Source of the DNA: Chinchilla lanigera
Lineage: Eukaryota > Chordata > Mammalia > Rodentia > Chinchillidae
Assembly: GCF_000276665.1 (NCBI RefSeq)
Contig: NW_004955472.1
Location: 11,861,942 to 11,925,941 of the forward strand
Reading direction: 5' to 3'
Length of the DNA: 64,000 nt
Shown here: piece by piece, positions 1 to 11,384 of the stretch
Position numbering within the stretch: the stretch's first letter is position 1
How the letters are laid out: every line of letters starts with the position of its first letter
Notes under the pieces: model-generated
Databases searched by the model: none
What the model saw: the letters and a program-made list of their open reading frames with translations, nothing else
What the model was told of the DNA's origin: nothing
Made by a program: the position numbers and the translations under genes

Positions 1-147
1 TCTAAAGCTAAAAAGTATGTTTGTACTTGTTCATTCTGTTATAATTGTTTTCACTGTCGTCATTATTGATAACAGAAGTACGAGACAGAAGCAACACTTC
101 TTATTGTGTTCATGCTCTAGACTTCAGCTTTATTGCTACTCCTATTT

Positions 148-175
148 TTTAAATTTATTTATTTATTTATTTATT
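148..175. repeat. (TTTA)n simple repeat at a SINE tail
   Basis: About seven ATTT/TTTA units, derived from the A-tail of the adjacent antisense B1-like SINE. Confidence 0.85.
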
Positions 176-298
176 GAGGCAGAGTCTCTGTAGTACAGGC
201 TGGCCTTGACTTCAGTTATGCGCCCAGGCTGGCTTTGAACTCACATCAATCCTCCAGCCTCAGCCTCCCAAGTGCTGGAATTACAGGTGTGTGCACAC
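172..298 (-). repeat. B1-like SINE (7SL-derived), antisense
   Basis: Read on the minus strand it starts with a CCTGTAATTCCAGCACTTG block, continues through a GAGTTCAAAGCCAGCCTGG block and ends in the usual CTCTGCCTCAA block. The poly-A side is replaced by an (ATTT)n tract at 148-175. Confidence 0.85.
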
Positions 299-2229
299 AC
301 AATACACAAACTTTCATGTCCCTAAAAAATGATGTGTGGTAAAAATAATGTAAGAAATTAATATAAGAAATTAATATTTTAAATGTGCCATAGTATTACA
401 GACTTTTGCTTCCTTCTCATGCTTCCTCTATCAGAAAACCTACCTGTAGGCTGTTCCTTAGTTTACATTTCAGAGCCCACTTAGCGAAGACTGTACTTCC
501 TTCTTCCTCCATGGAGACTCAAACCTTGGTTGCATCTGAGCACCCACCTTTTAGGGCAAAAGTTTTGAGGAAACTGAAAGACAAGTCGCATTCCTTTCCT
601 ACGGCAGAGCCTACGGCTAGCAGAACTGTATTCAACCAGCACCAAAAGTAAGTACCACTGACTATTTGCCAGACACTATTCTCGACATGTTAAAAGTAAC
701 GACTCATTTTATTGAATTTCCTGAATAGTATCCAGCTAATAGGGTTATTATTCATATTCAATAAATGAGAAAATGAATGTGCATTCAGGAGTGCCCGTAA
801 TTCATCAATAGAAGGCCTTACATTTTAAACCCAGCGAGGCTAGCTTCAAAAAACACGCCCCTAACTTCTTTGCCTCGCTGCCTCCTCCCAGCAACCTGGT
901 ATTTGCATGTAATCGGACAGGCTGAAGTTTTGAAAAGTGAAGTAAATATCCAGAAAATGGTCGTGGGTGATGTGCAGCCTCTCTGTGGAGGGGAGCGTCC
1001 AGCACAACACCAGTAACAGCCAAGGAGACTGCGGCCGCGGGGTCCCGGCTGTGGTTTTGGACTGCTGACCCCGGTGCTTGTAATGTCAAGACTCTCTTGG
1101 ATCCTGCATTTTTGAAGAGCTTGTTCTCCCGTTCTCATTAATTTTGAGTTCCTACCTCTCTTCCAATAAATTATTCTCCTGTTTAAATGATCTTCAGTCA
1201 AGAATCCTAGTGAACATCATCAACTTACACACCAGCAGAGAGCCATTCATAATGAGAGTCAGGGCTCAGAAGTTCTGATGATCCGTCCCACATTTACACC
1301 GCTCGAATCGGCACTTGTAAGTTCCCTCCTTTGACAGTGTTTGCAACCATCGCTGCTTGCTTGGAATGATCTCTCGCGTTATCTGCACTCAGGGGAGAGC
1401 CACGTCTGTGCCGTGTCCCCTGGCCAGAACAAATGCACTGGGGAGTGCACCCTGCTGGTCGCACGCAGGGTAGGAATGCTGGCCCAGAAGGCACTCAGGC
1501 CCTAGCTGTAGAGTCAAGGGACACGTGGCTCTGCCCTGGAGAAGGGCTCACCACTCCAACTGCCCTGGCACTTGCCCTCTCTTTATCTTTCTTATTCAAA
1601 TTCTTAAAAATTCTATGAGTTAGCCTGTTGAAAATCTTTCCTACAAAATCTCCTCTTTGAATCTCAACATCTTCAGTAACGGCTTTGCTACAGTGATTGA
1701 CCAAAAATCCTTACTCAGCCTGTCCCTCACCCGACCACCCTATATAGGGAAGTTCTTACAATAATATTCTCCCCTGGTGATCCAGGAGTCACATAGGAAG
1801 ATAAAACAAAAGACGAGGTAGACTAGAAAGCATCTTTTAAAAAAGAAGAAAAGGTCGCCTTGCAAGAAAGAATATTTACATTGCTTTTTGACAAATTTCA
1901 CTGTCACATTTTCTCATATTATATTTGCTTACAGTTTAAAACTAATTAAAGCCTCAAAATTCATCCTCTACATGCTTTAGAAGCTTGGCTTTGGGGGTGC
2001 TTAGACATTGGTGATTCATTTGTATTAGTAGACTTGATATTTTGTTTCAAATGCCTTAATCATCTTAAAAAGTTCAGTTCTCCACTACAAGCAAGCAGGA
2101 CCCTTGCAGAAAGGGCAGACTGCAAGGCGAGGTAGGCGATGACGTGGAGAATTTCCCAGTGCCAACAAATAAGGAAACAATGAGGTCATGTCACAGTGAC
2201 ACAAAAGCCAACTTGAAGGAAATCTCAGC
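299..2229. other. Intergenic, mostly unique sequence
   Basis: No gene recognised. A MIR-like relic with the AATGAGAAAATG block may lie at 660-790. A local CpG and GC rise with a GCGGCCGC octamer sits near 950-1080. The overlapping short open frames here on both strands look like chance frames. Confidence 0.6.
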
Positions 2230-2597
2230 ATAAAAGTCTATGTTATAAGCTGAATTATATCTTTCTGTCAAAATTGAAAAGTCAGTATTTCAGAATGTAG
2301 CTTCATTTGGAAATAAGGTCTTTAAAGAGTTAACTAGGTAAAGTGAGGCCCTTAGAGCAGAGCACTAACTCAGTGGGACTTTGTCGGAAGAAGAGACATC
2401 AAGGTGGAAACTACACAGGACATTGTGAGAAGGCTGCTGTCTGCAAGCCCAGAAGAGAAGCCTCAGGAGAATCCAAAGCTGCCAACACTTTGATCTTGGA
2501 CTTCCAACCACCAAATTGTGAAAAACAAATTCCTAATGTATAAGCCTTCCAATGTGTGATACTTTATTATGACAACTTTAGCAAACGAATATAACAG
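2230..2597 (+). repeat. MLT1-like MaLR LTR
   Basis: Ordered blocks match the old MLT1 LTR pattern: GGAAATAAGGTCTTTA near the 5' part, AGGCTGCTGTCTGCAAGCC mid-element, ACACTTTGATCTTGGACTTCC, then a GTGAAAAACAAATTCC poly(A)-signal region and a TTATGACAACTTTAGCAAAC end. Confidence 0.75.
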
Positions 2598-2599
2598 TA

Positions 2600-3671
2600 T
2601 AAATTAAATACCAATTCTCCTTCCTCCCAGAGTTCCAAGATGAAGTCTGCATCCAGAGTTAAGCTGTCAGAGTTACTAGAGTCACTCGATCCAATCAAGA
2701 TGTAATGCATCGCTAAGCATCACTTAGCAGTGCAATCAATAGACGATCACACACACACCCTTTAATTGCTATTGTCTGTAGACGCTTTCTTCCTGCGCTG
2801 AATACTGCCCATCAGTCTTCTTATCAAAAGCTCCTTTTTGTCTTTTATCAAAAGAACTGGTAATCAATTTCTTTCTACTAACCTCAGCCATATCCTTTAT
2901 TTTTTTCCTCTCCTTCTGAATTCTTAACAATCACTAGCCTAAACCAGAAACAGTTTCTATCTCTCCCTACAGGACACTGTTCCATGCCTTTATTAAGCAC
3001 AAAAGGGATACTTCTCCACTGAATGTGCTTCAGAACTGTCCTCATCCTTGTTGGAAATACACGCTGCACTGTGAAAAGGCTTTTGGCTTTTCAGGCCGTT
3101 ACATGCTTTGCACTGAATAACAAATTCCTATTTGCAAGGCGCATTTTCAGCTAAGACATCTGAACAATGTATGATCTAATTTTTACTTCAGTTGTGTAAG
3201 TTCACACAAAACAGTATATACTCTAATTCCCGTATCTTGTAAGTCATTGCGTCTTCCTTTATCTTTAGAAGAAATGAAGTATGCCACACTCCTCTAAAGA
3301 AAAATGAAAGAAATCAGAAGATTTTAAGCCTGTGTTTCAGTTTTATATAGCTCCAAGGATTTGGAAGCTGCGTTTTTAGCTGGAGTGTTGTCACTGAGAA
3401 GATGTGCTAGCACCAGCTGGGCGTGTTAGAAATGGTGTACTGGGAGGTCAGGCCATGATTCAACATTGTAGGAGCTTGGGGAGAAGGGTGAGGTATGGGC
3501 TTGGGGGATAAGAAGGGTCTCCAGTCTTCTGGATTAACTGTGACTTTCAGGGTAAATAATTTACCTACACATTTTCCTCCCCTAGTTTGATATAAATGTA
3601 AGCATTTTCTATCGCACGTGTTTTTTGCCAATACAGTATAACTCAACTTACTGGGTAAGTTTTCCTAAAAA
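2600..3671. other. Intergenic unique sequence
   Basis: AT-rich; only short chance-length open frames. No RNA gene or identifiable repeat recognised. Confidence 0.55.
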
Positions 3672-3682
3672 AGCAAGCATTT

Positions 3683-3805
3683 GGGGCTGGTGATTTAGCT
3701 CAGTGGCACAGCGCCTGCCTGGCAAGCACAAGGTTATGAGTTCGATTCCCGATACTGGGAAAAAAACTAAAAAACTAAAAAAAAAAAAAAAATTAAAAAG
3801 AAAAG
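3683..3805 (+). repeat. ID-like tRNA-derived SINE with 11-bp target duplication
   Basis: Contains the A-box-like TTTAGCTCAGTGGC and B-box-like GAGTTCGATTCCC of a tRNA-Ala-type SINE, then a long A-rich tail. The direct repeat AGCAAGCATTT flanks it at 3672-3682 and 3806-3816, a perfect target-site duplication. Confidence 0.92.
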
Positions 3806-3816
3806 AGCAAGCATTT

Positions 3817-5144
3817 GTCAAGCCTTTGGTATATCCTAGATACTGCATTTCATATACTGATACAAATGCAAATATTCCTAATTGAAGTAGGGTTTTTGTT
3901 GCCTTGAGAAGAAAATCTGTGCAATTAAAGCCAGGCACGCTCTTACAAGGGTTGTGGGCCTTGGAGCAAAACTACAAAAGGACTGCAGAATTACTGCAAA
4001 GTGTTAATAAAGCTAGCAAACTATCACACAAGTCTTTCTCCTACTCAAATGTAGTTTTTTGATAGCTTGGAAGACCAGGTTCAATTTAGAATTCTCAGAC
4101 ATGGAAGAGCACGGCCAACGGACAGAGTCCCATCTTCCCCCCCCTCTAGGGTCACTTCCTTCCCCACCAAATTCGCTCTGTCCCCAGGGGGCCCTCTTGC
4201 GTACACTTGTGAGCCCCCAGCCGCCTTCCTGAGCTCCTCCTCGACCTCAGCAAACGGCTTGTCTTCTGGCACTCCTTGGGGGTCCGGTCTGCCCTTCTTA
4301 CTGGCTCAGATCCTAGAAGCAGGCTTAAGTTTCTTGGGGGTGAGGGGTGTAGTGTGGCTAGTCACTCCAGTTGGAGATTTCTAGTCCTGTGAGGGCCGTA
4401 CACACAGGGCATAAATACAATAGGGCCCTTTGCCTGGGTCTGAAGACGATGCAAATTAAAAGCCCTCTGTCTTATGCGAACCAGATCTATTTGTGTTACC
4501 CTAAAGCTTTTACAAGAAAGGACTGTAAAGCTGGGAGGATGACAACTTATATTAAAGATGAACAAACAGGGAGTTGGTAGAAGAGAGGATTCCTGTCACA
4601 AAGTGATGAAAGAAAAAAATACGTGCAACTGTTTAGAAAAATGGACAGCTCAAAGATATATATGTCTCAAAGAGTAAATGGATGCAGTGTCTCTATAGAA
4701 GGTCAAAAGAGGTGGAATATTGCCTTATGGCATGAACTGAGTGTTTTAACCCATTTTTTTTTGTTTCTGAAAGACCTTCACAGATACCAAAAAAGTATGA
4801 TGAAGAATTAGAATCAGCTGGGGCAGCAAAGCTGAACCCCAGGACCAAGCACATGCCACAAGTCAAATAAGACAAAAGAGATTTGAGGTCATTGTAAACA
4901 ATAAGACTTCACCAAAGGGACCATGAGAAGCCAGTGGAGAAGCCCACAAGGGTCAAAGTGGATGAGGGCATGCAGCCCACACCTGGCCTGGTGTCTGCTC
5001 TGCCTTTCCTCTGTCAGGGCATGCTCTTTAATTTTACAGGCCTCCATTTTTAATGTTCAGCCAAACCAGTAATTCTTATCATAAGAAATAATCAGGGATA
5101 AGCCTCTATGATTTATGGGCAAATTATTTCACCCATAGTTTGTT
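3817..5144. other. Intergenic, with a GC-rich patch at 4060-4370
   Basis: No gene recognised. The 4060-4370 patch is clearly richer in G+C and CpG than its surroundings and is open on both strands for 60-105 codons, which GC richness alone can produce. Confidence 0.5.
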
Positions 5145-5470
5145 ATGATTTATAATAAAGGCATAAACTCAAACAATTGAAATATCCAACAAGGAATAGA
5201 CCAAATAAATTATGGTCTATCCATATGTGAAGATACTGGTCAGTAGATATGTAGATATATGTGTTACAAAGATATTTATGAATTACATAACAGTGTTTTG
5301 GTGAACAGCAGACTACACACACCAGTGAGGACCCACTGGAGTACACAGCCAAGTGATAACACGGCCCTCTTAACTCGTGGATTCTGTGGTGTTCACACAT
5401 GGGGGAAATCGCCTAGCTACACATTTCTTAGAATGCATTCTCATCATTAAGGGATGTTGTACTGTGTATG
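5145..5470 (+). repeat. L1 3' fragment (old)
   Basis: Shows the L1 ORF2-end pattern: a run like AATATCCAACAAGGAATAG, then AAATAAATTATGGTCTATCC, then diverged 3'-UTR sequence. Strongly diverged, with no usable frame. Confidence 0.6.
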
Positions 5471-5710
5471 AATAGCAACTAAGCATACAGGAGAATCACC
5501 AAAATATAAGTTGAAAAGAGCGTGATGCAAAATTTTTAAGAGACTAAAGGGACATTCACCAGAAACATATGTTCCTTTGAGTTAGAGTTCTCTGGTTGAT
5601 TTTAACTGTCAGAGAGAAAATGATTTGGGGCAACTCATATAAAGTGATTTAGATCTCACTTTACTCAATTGTAAAATGAGAAGAATGAACCAGAACAAAT
5701 TCAAGGGACT

Positions 5711-5849
5711 TCTTCAGGCATGGTGGCACATGTCTGTAATCCCAGCACTCAGGAAGCTGAGGCAGGAAGATTGCCATAAGTTCAAGGTCAGCCTGGTCTA
5801 CATAATGAACTCAAGACCAGTCTGAACAGTGAGACCCTGTCTCAAAAAA
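5711..5849 (+). repeat. B1-like SINE
   Basis: GGCATGGTGGCACATGTCTG, a CCCAGCACTCAGGAAGCTGA block, a GTTCAAGGTCAGCCTGG block, the right-arm phrase GAACTCAAGACCAGTCTGAA, and a CCCTGTCTCA + A tail. Flanked by TCAAGGGACT / TCAAGGACT, a near-perfect target duplication. Confidence 0.88.
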
Positions 5850-5912
5850 AATCAAGGACTCACTGCACTCTAACTTTCAATTATTCACTTAATGATTAAA
5901 AAACTCTAAGCT

Positions 5913-6010
5913 GGGGCTGGGGATTTAGCTCAGCGGCAAAAGCGCCTGCCTGGCAAGCGCAAGGTCGTGAGTTCGGTTCCCGGTACCGGAAAAAAACAAC
6001 AACAAAAAAA
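5913..6010 (+). repeat. ID-like SINE, CCGGTACCGG subfamily
   Basis: GGGGCTGGGGATTTAGCTCA start, B-box-like GAGTTCGGTTCCC, then the KpnI-containing palindrome before an A/AAC tail. The 12-bp direct repeat AAACTCTAAGCT flanks it at 5901-5912 and 6011-6022. Little diverged from the other young copies. Confidence 0.93.
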
Positions 6011-6022
6011 AAACTCTAAGCT

Positions 6023-8149
6023 TACAGTTGTTACTGAGCTTTGGCAGCTGGGGAGAACTGAGCCATCAGAGCACCCTTAGTGTTATACTTCTATATCTCC
6101 TTTCTCTATTTTCTTTATCTTCGGGATATGGAAGCAAGATGGCAATAATTTCATTTTATTAATTTTTTTGAAATTTATTGACTTTCTTTTCAGAAATGAA
6201 TAATTTTTAAGGAGTTATTAAAGAGAATATTTGTTTTTTAAATTATTTCAAAAGAGCTGACATCCCATTTCATCCTTTTGCAGATGAGAACTCAGACAAT
6301 ACATGGGTTTTAGAGTCCGGCCAAGCGTTGGTGAACCGTCTTCCCCTGAGTCAGTGCCAGCTCCTATACCAGATACTAGTGATTCCAACAGCAACTCTGA
6401 ACTTTAGGTAGAACTAAAGTCTACAAAAAAGGACTAAGACCGAAACCTTGAAATCGGAACCCAACCTTTCTGCTTCCCACTTTGAGCAACTCCCCAAAGC
6501 CAGCAGATGTGCACAGTGGGCCCCACATGAAATTCTCCCCTCAACTTAGCCTTAGCTTTCTTTGCTCTCCTGGAGCTCCAGACAAGGCACCTCACGTTCT
6601 CACCTCCATGCCTTGGTGCTTGCTGTTCCTGCTTCCAAGATGCCATTTCTCATCCCTGGCAAAGTTAGGTCATTTCCTTTCCAAAAACATCTCCTCTGAG
6701 GAAGCATCTCCCTCTTCTCAGTTAGGCAGACCCACTGCTTGTGACTGCCCGGACACCGCCTATGCGCCTGCCTTCGTCATCCATCACCATTACCTCTGAT
6801 TTCTCTGATCCATGTGTTACTCACAGGTAGAATTTTGTTAATTCATCTTGCTGTTCCTAGATTATCAAAATTTAGCGCAGTGAATAAAAATTGAAAACAA
6901 GATGAATTAATCTGTATGAGCAAAAAGAAGGTTTTTTATGGTAGAAGACAATGGAAAATCAACAAGCAAGTCCACAGTAAATGAGTATGTGATTTAGAAC
7001 TTGTGTATACGTGAACTGCCCAAACTTGCCGCTTGCTCCCTTAGAGAGAATGACTGCTTTGTCTCTAATTCAGAGCTCTGAAGAAATGCACTACAGAGGA
7101 TGGCCGGGTGGTGTTCTCTTACAAATATATCACCTTAGAATTTTAAGAAGTCCTATGGAGTGAAAACATGACCTTAAGGCAAGTTCTCTAAGCTAAAACA
7201 ACACTAACACCAATGCACCCCTGTCGCACTACAGCAGTTCTCAAACTTCAGTTATGACTCACTCTTTTTAGGATAAAGAATAAAATATAAAAATAGCAAC
7301 AAAGTAGCAAAAATGTGGCATGTATTATTGTTTCATAAAATTTTTATTTCTCACATATTGATTTGAAGCCAGTTGGTCACATTGGAGGTTTGCTTGACCA
7401 TATCCCAGGTGGTTCCAAATGATTCCAAATTTTCCAGTTCTTTTTTCAGAATCCAACATGTTCCCAATCTTTTATTCAATTGTTTGTAGTCCAGTGTGAT
7501 CTGTATGATGGTTTGAGTCCCCCTCCCCCACTCTTACACCCTTCGCACATGCTCCAGCTTCCTAAGTGACAGTAGGTTAAGTGGTGGTGGGTATTTAGAT
7601 GAATGTGCAATAGTTGTGATTCATGGCTACTTGTATTAAACATGTATTTTTCTAAGGCAATCAACATGTCAGCATATTGCTCCAAAATATTTTCTGCCTA
7701 AAGACATAAATTGTTTGTTATATAACTTCACCTGAAAAGGTCAGTATAGATGAAGTTCACTTTCAAAAACAAATGACTGAGTAGACAGGAATTACTATTG
7801 TTTGAGTTTGAATCTGACTTTTCGTAAGTGTTGAGATTCTCAAAAATGTAAGAAGTAGAAGATTTTCAGATGAGATGTTTGGAGATTTTTACTTTCCTTG
7901 TTTACTTTTCATTTTTAATTAAGTTTCCAAATCCATGTAGCTTATTCGCCTCATGAAGGAGCCAATACTGACAGTGTGCTCACACAGACGTATTCTCTCC
8001 CTCTCTATGCTACTGTAATCATATACATGCATAAATAGATTCATGTGCAGATATAAATTTACACAGAGTTTGCTAGCATTAATTTTACTATGATAGCACA
8101 TTACATGAATTCTATATTTTTACTTCCAAGATTACTTTGTAGGAATCTT
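6023..8149. other. Intergenic unique sequence
   Basis: No gene or young repeat seen. Short open frames near 6434-6799 overlap on both strands and lack family similarity. A phrase near 7228-7250 recalls a MER5/Charlie DNA-transposon end but is too weak to call. Confidence 0.5.
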
Positions 8150-8510
8150 TTTTAATTTTTATTTTCATTAACACATGCTAATACACAGAAAGCTACTTTT
8201 CATCTAATTTCATCTTTTAATGGCTGCATTGTATTCTCTGATGTAAGAGGCAGATGTTATTCAGTTTTCTCTTGTTTGAAGGGTATTTATTTTTGTTTCT
8301 AGTTTTTCTCTATGAAAAATAAATCTGTACTAGCACCTTTGTATAAAGCTTTATGCACTAATGTTTTTATTTCTGCATGATAGATCCCCAGAAAGACAGT
8401 TCTATATTGAAGGTACGTTCAGGTTTTATTTTAATAGATGTGGCCCGATTTCTTTCCAAAAGAACTAAATTGATCCCATGTTCACAAAGTAATAGGAAGT
8501 AACATCAGTA
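8150..8510 (-). repeat. L1 relic, antisense
   Basis: On the plus strand it shows the reversed L1 pattern: AATGGCTGCATTGTATTCT, a TTTGTTTCTAGTTTTTCTC block, TTTGTATAAAG, and TTCTGCATGATAGATCCCCAG. Heavily diverged. Confidence 0.65.
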
Positions 8511-9881
8511 TTTAAATTCAGGCAAATACTGTTCCCAGCTTTCATGAAGTCCCATATATAATCAAGGGATGGTTATGTAGATAAATAATTGAGAAAACTA
8601 TTGCATCCAGAGATTCATGCCGACAGTTCTGCTTGTTTAACCAGGTCTTACTTCAACACACTTGAGAGGAGCATGGAAAATGGAAAAGAATTCAGGCAGC
8701 AACCAGGATTTTCTGTTCTCACACTTATGAAACACAAATAGCAGTTGCTATCTTTATAAAGAAAACAGCAAATACATTCCTCTATGTTCTATACGTTTGA
8801 AGTACAGACACCTAATAGGCAGCTGCACTGAAGTATGCTCATGACATCTGCTTTTAAAGTGGCTTGCCGGAGAACTATTTTTGAGACTCCCCTCTGAAAA
8901 CCTCCAAGGCTCTTACTAATACTATGGTCCTGAAAATGCTAAACAGCCATTCAATCAAATTTATGTCATTTGCAGCTCTCAGGGCCTTGGTTAATTTTTT
9001 CATGGCAGTGAAAGGAAGGAAACAGGACCCGACTTTGGCACCAGTACATCCCTGGCTTCCTTATCAGACCAATAAGCCTGACTTGAAGCATTTGTAGAGA
9101 TGTGAGCTGCTGCACAGCACCTCTGTGTAGCTCAGCAGATGGTTAGAGCAGTAGCTGAAGCAACAGAGGCCATTTTAGGCTTCAGTAAATGGAGCAGGTG
9201 CTGCAGGTTCCAAAAGAAAATTATACCCAAATTTGCTCTTCATCGTTCTCTATTCTCTTGATGTGTGAGATATTTCCTCGCTATGTCTTGCCTCTCTCTG
9301 CACTTAACACAGTGGTAGAGTATGGAGCATGAACTAGAGATGAGGCTATAAATGTGTAAGGATGATTGCATAGCAATTAAGTAGAATCCTTCTGGGTATC
9401 TTGTGCAGAATGCTGAGAGAATGCTGTGTGAACATATTTTCTTCTTGGAGCTTATAGTATTTCTTTCTATGAATGCATAATTGCATCTTCCTATGAACAC
9501 AGAGTTTGACTTGGGAGGACTCTCATAGGAGTTGAGATCAGATATGGTTTAATAAGTAGCTAGAGAAAAGTTCAGGAAAGTTCTTGTTGAGAAATTAGGG
9601 AGAGAAATGAGTTCATGTACCTATTGAAGGCTCTTGGATTGCTGCCTCATTTCCATGCAGCACTGTGCTCAGCCATGAGGAACTGCTTTGGTCCTTCTTC
9701 CCTTTATTTTCCTCCTTCTCATGCAATTTCTTCCTGGGCTTCTAACTTTCCTGATCCTTATTAATTTCAATATTGTGCATGTTTTAACTTTGGTCTCAGT
9801 GCTTGGTGTGCCATAAGTTTTCCTCGAGTGGCTTCATCTTCACTCTCGGCATCGATAGCTACATGCAGGATTTGGCAGGAT
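8511..9881. other. Intergenic unique sequence
   Basis: No gene, RNA gene or recognisable repeat seen. Confidence 0.5.
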
Positions 9882-9975
9882 TTTTCATGCTATCTTTTCC
9901 ATCTAGGATTAGCTATCTTTCCTCTAGATAGCTTCTTTTCCCCAGCAGTGCCTCTACCAACTTTACATACTTGAA
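9882..9975 (+). repeat. 94-bp direct duplication, copy 1
   Basis: Matches 10463-10556 at 93 of 94 positions (A versus G at the twelfth base). It is not a SINE, LINE or LTR family I recognise, and contains an inverted motif AGCTATCT...TAGATAGCT that could form a short hairpin. Confidence 0.95.
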
Positions 9976-10462
9976 ATGATGGCAGGATTTTCTTTGTTTC
10001 AGATCTCTATGACTGAATATTTCAGTCAGTGAATCTCAGCTTTTAATGCCACTTTCTCCTCCCCTTCCCTACACCGAGTCTAACTCTGTGCAGCTTCTGA
10101 CTAGTTAGGGAGCATCGCATTGTGCCCAGGCCTCCAAGCTGGAAACCTGCAAGTTAGACTACACTTTCTCCCTTATAACATTGAAATATCACTGAATAAT
10201 GTTGTGCGTTTTCATTTTTATTACCATTGCCAAAGACACGAGCTTTTTAAACTCGTATTGTGCTTGGGCATTTGTTCCTGGCTTATTTCCACTCCATTGT
10301 ATCTGAAATGCAATCTAAACCTGCTGCTCCTGGATTTGCCTGTTTCCCACCCTCATAATTCAGCCCCACCCTCTTTTACTTCCTCTGTTAAGATCTGTGG
10401 ACTCTACACTGAAGCCACACTCAGCCACTTAGAGTTCCTCTGAGGTTCAAATTTATTTCATA

Positions 10463-10556
10463 TTTTCATGCTGTCTTTTCCATCTAGGATTAGCTATCTT
10501 TCCTCTAGATAGCTTCTTTTCCCCAGCAGTGCCTCTACCAACTTTACATACTTGAA
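10463..10556 (+). repeat. 94-bp direct duplication, copy 2
   Basis: Second copy of 9882-9975, same orientation, 581 bp away. Just after it, CTACATACTTGAA at about 10571-10584 repeats the copy's last bases, suggesting a third partial copying event. Confidence 0.95.
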
Positions 10557-10599
10557 GAAGGCCACAGATCCTACATACTTGAATAAGACTGAGTTTATG

Positions 10600-10850
10600 G
10601 GAGTTCTGGAGACAGACAGCTCCTACTTTAATTCTCAGTTGTGCCTTACACTGGTTGTGTAATCTCGGGCAACTGTTTTCATCCTCTCTCTGTCTTTGTG
10701 TATCCTGTTCATAAAGTGGAATTAATAATAGTTTCTATACTTTGGGACTATTGTAAAGCAAAAATGATACAAAACATTTAGAGCAATGCCTAGGACAGTC
10801 CAAGTGTACATTCAGCTCTTGGTGTTGCTATGATTAAAATGATTGGCTTG
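10600..10850 (+). repeat. MIR SINE relic
   Basis: Follows the MIR consensus order: AGTTGTGCCTTACACTGGTTG, TGTAATCTCGGGCAACTG, TTCATAAAGTGGAATTAATA, TTGTAAAGCAAAAATGATAC, and GAGCAATGCCTAGGACAG. An ancient mammalian SINE. Confidence 0.75.
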
Positions 10851-11384
10851 CATTTTATGAGCTTCATAAACCCCAGGTGCATGGCCACTTCCATACCATA
10901 CTTCAGCTACAGAATAAATGTTCAACAGTTGTTTTGTGAATAGATAAAATAGTCTTCTAAAAAATGTTTTATAAAATTCATTTAGAATATCCAAGTTTCT
11001 TTCACAAGGAATATTGTTAGCATCTTTGGTTTACCACCATCTTGGTAGTAGGTCCTAAAAAGCCTAAAATGTTTTATAATTATACCAAAAATGATGTTAT
11101 CTCAGAAAAATTGGGTGGAAAATACCATCTAGTGCTTCTTGAGTCTTCATTGACTTCTTTTCTCTAGCAACTTATGGCAAAATTATAGATTTAATATATT
11201 ATTCCTTGCTTGTCATGTGCTGTTTACTAATTACCTCATTATGGAAAATGGTCTTCCCTCTGATCACACTCTTTACAATATGACATCAATTAAGTATTGC
11301 CCAGGAAGATGGTAAGAATGGCATGAACTCTCTCAGTGAAGGAAGTTGACTGTAATATATAAGGTAAGTTCATAAAAAAACATA

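Noticed and set aside
7225..7350. MER5/Charlie-type DNA transposon
   Set aside because: Only one short phrase matches; the rest and the other terminus cannot be seen.
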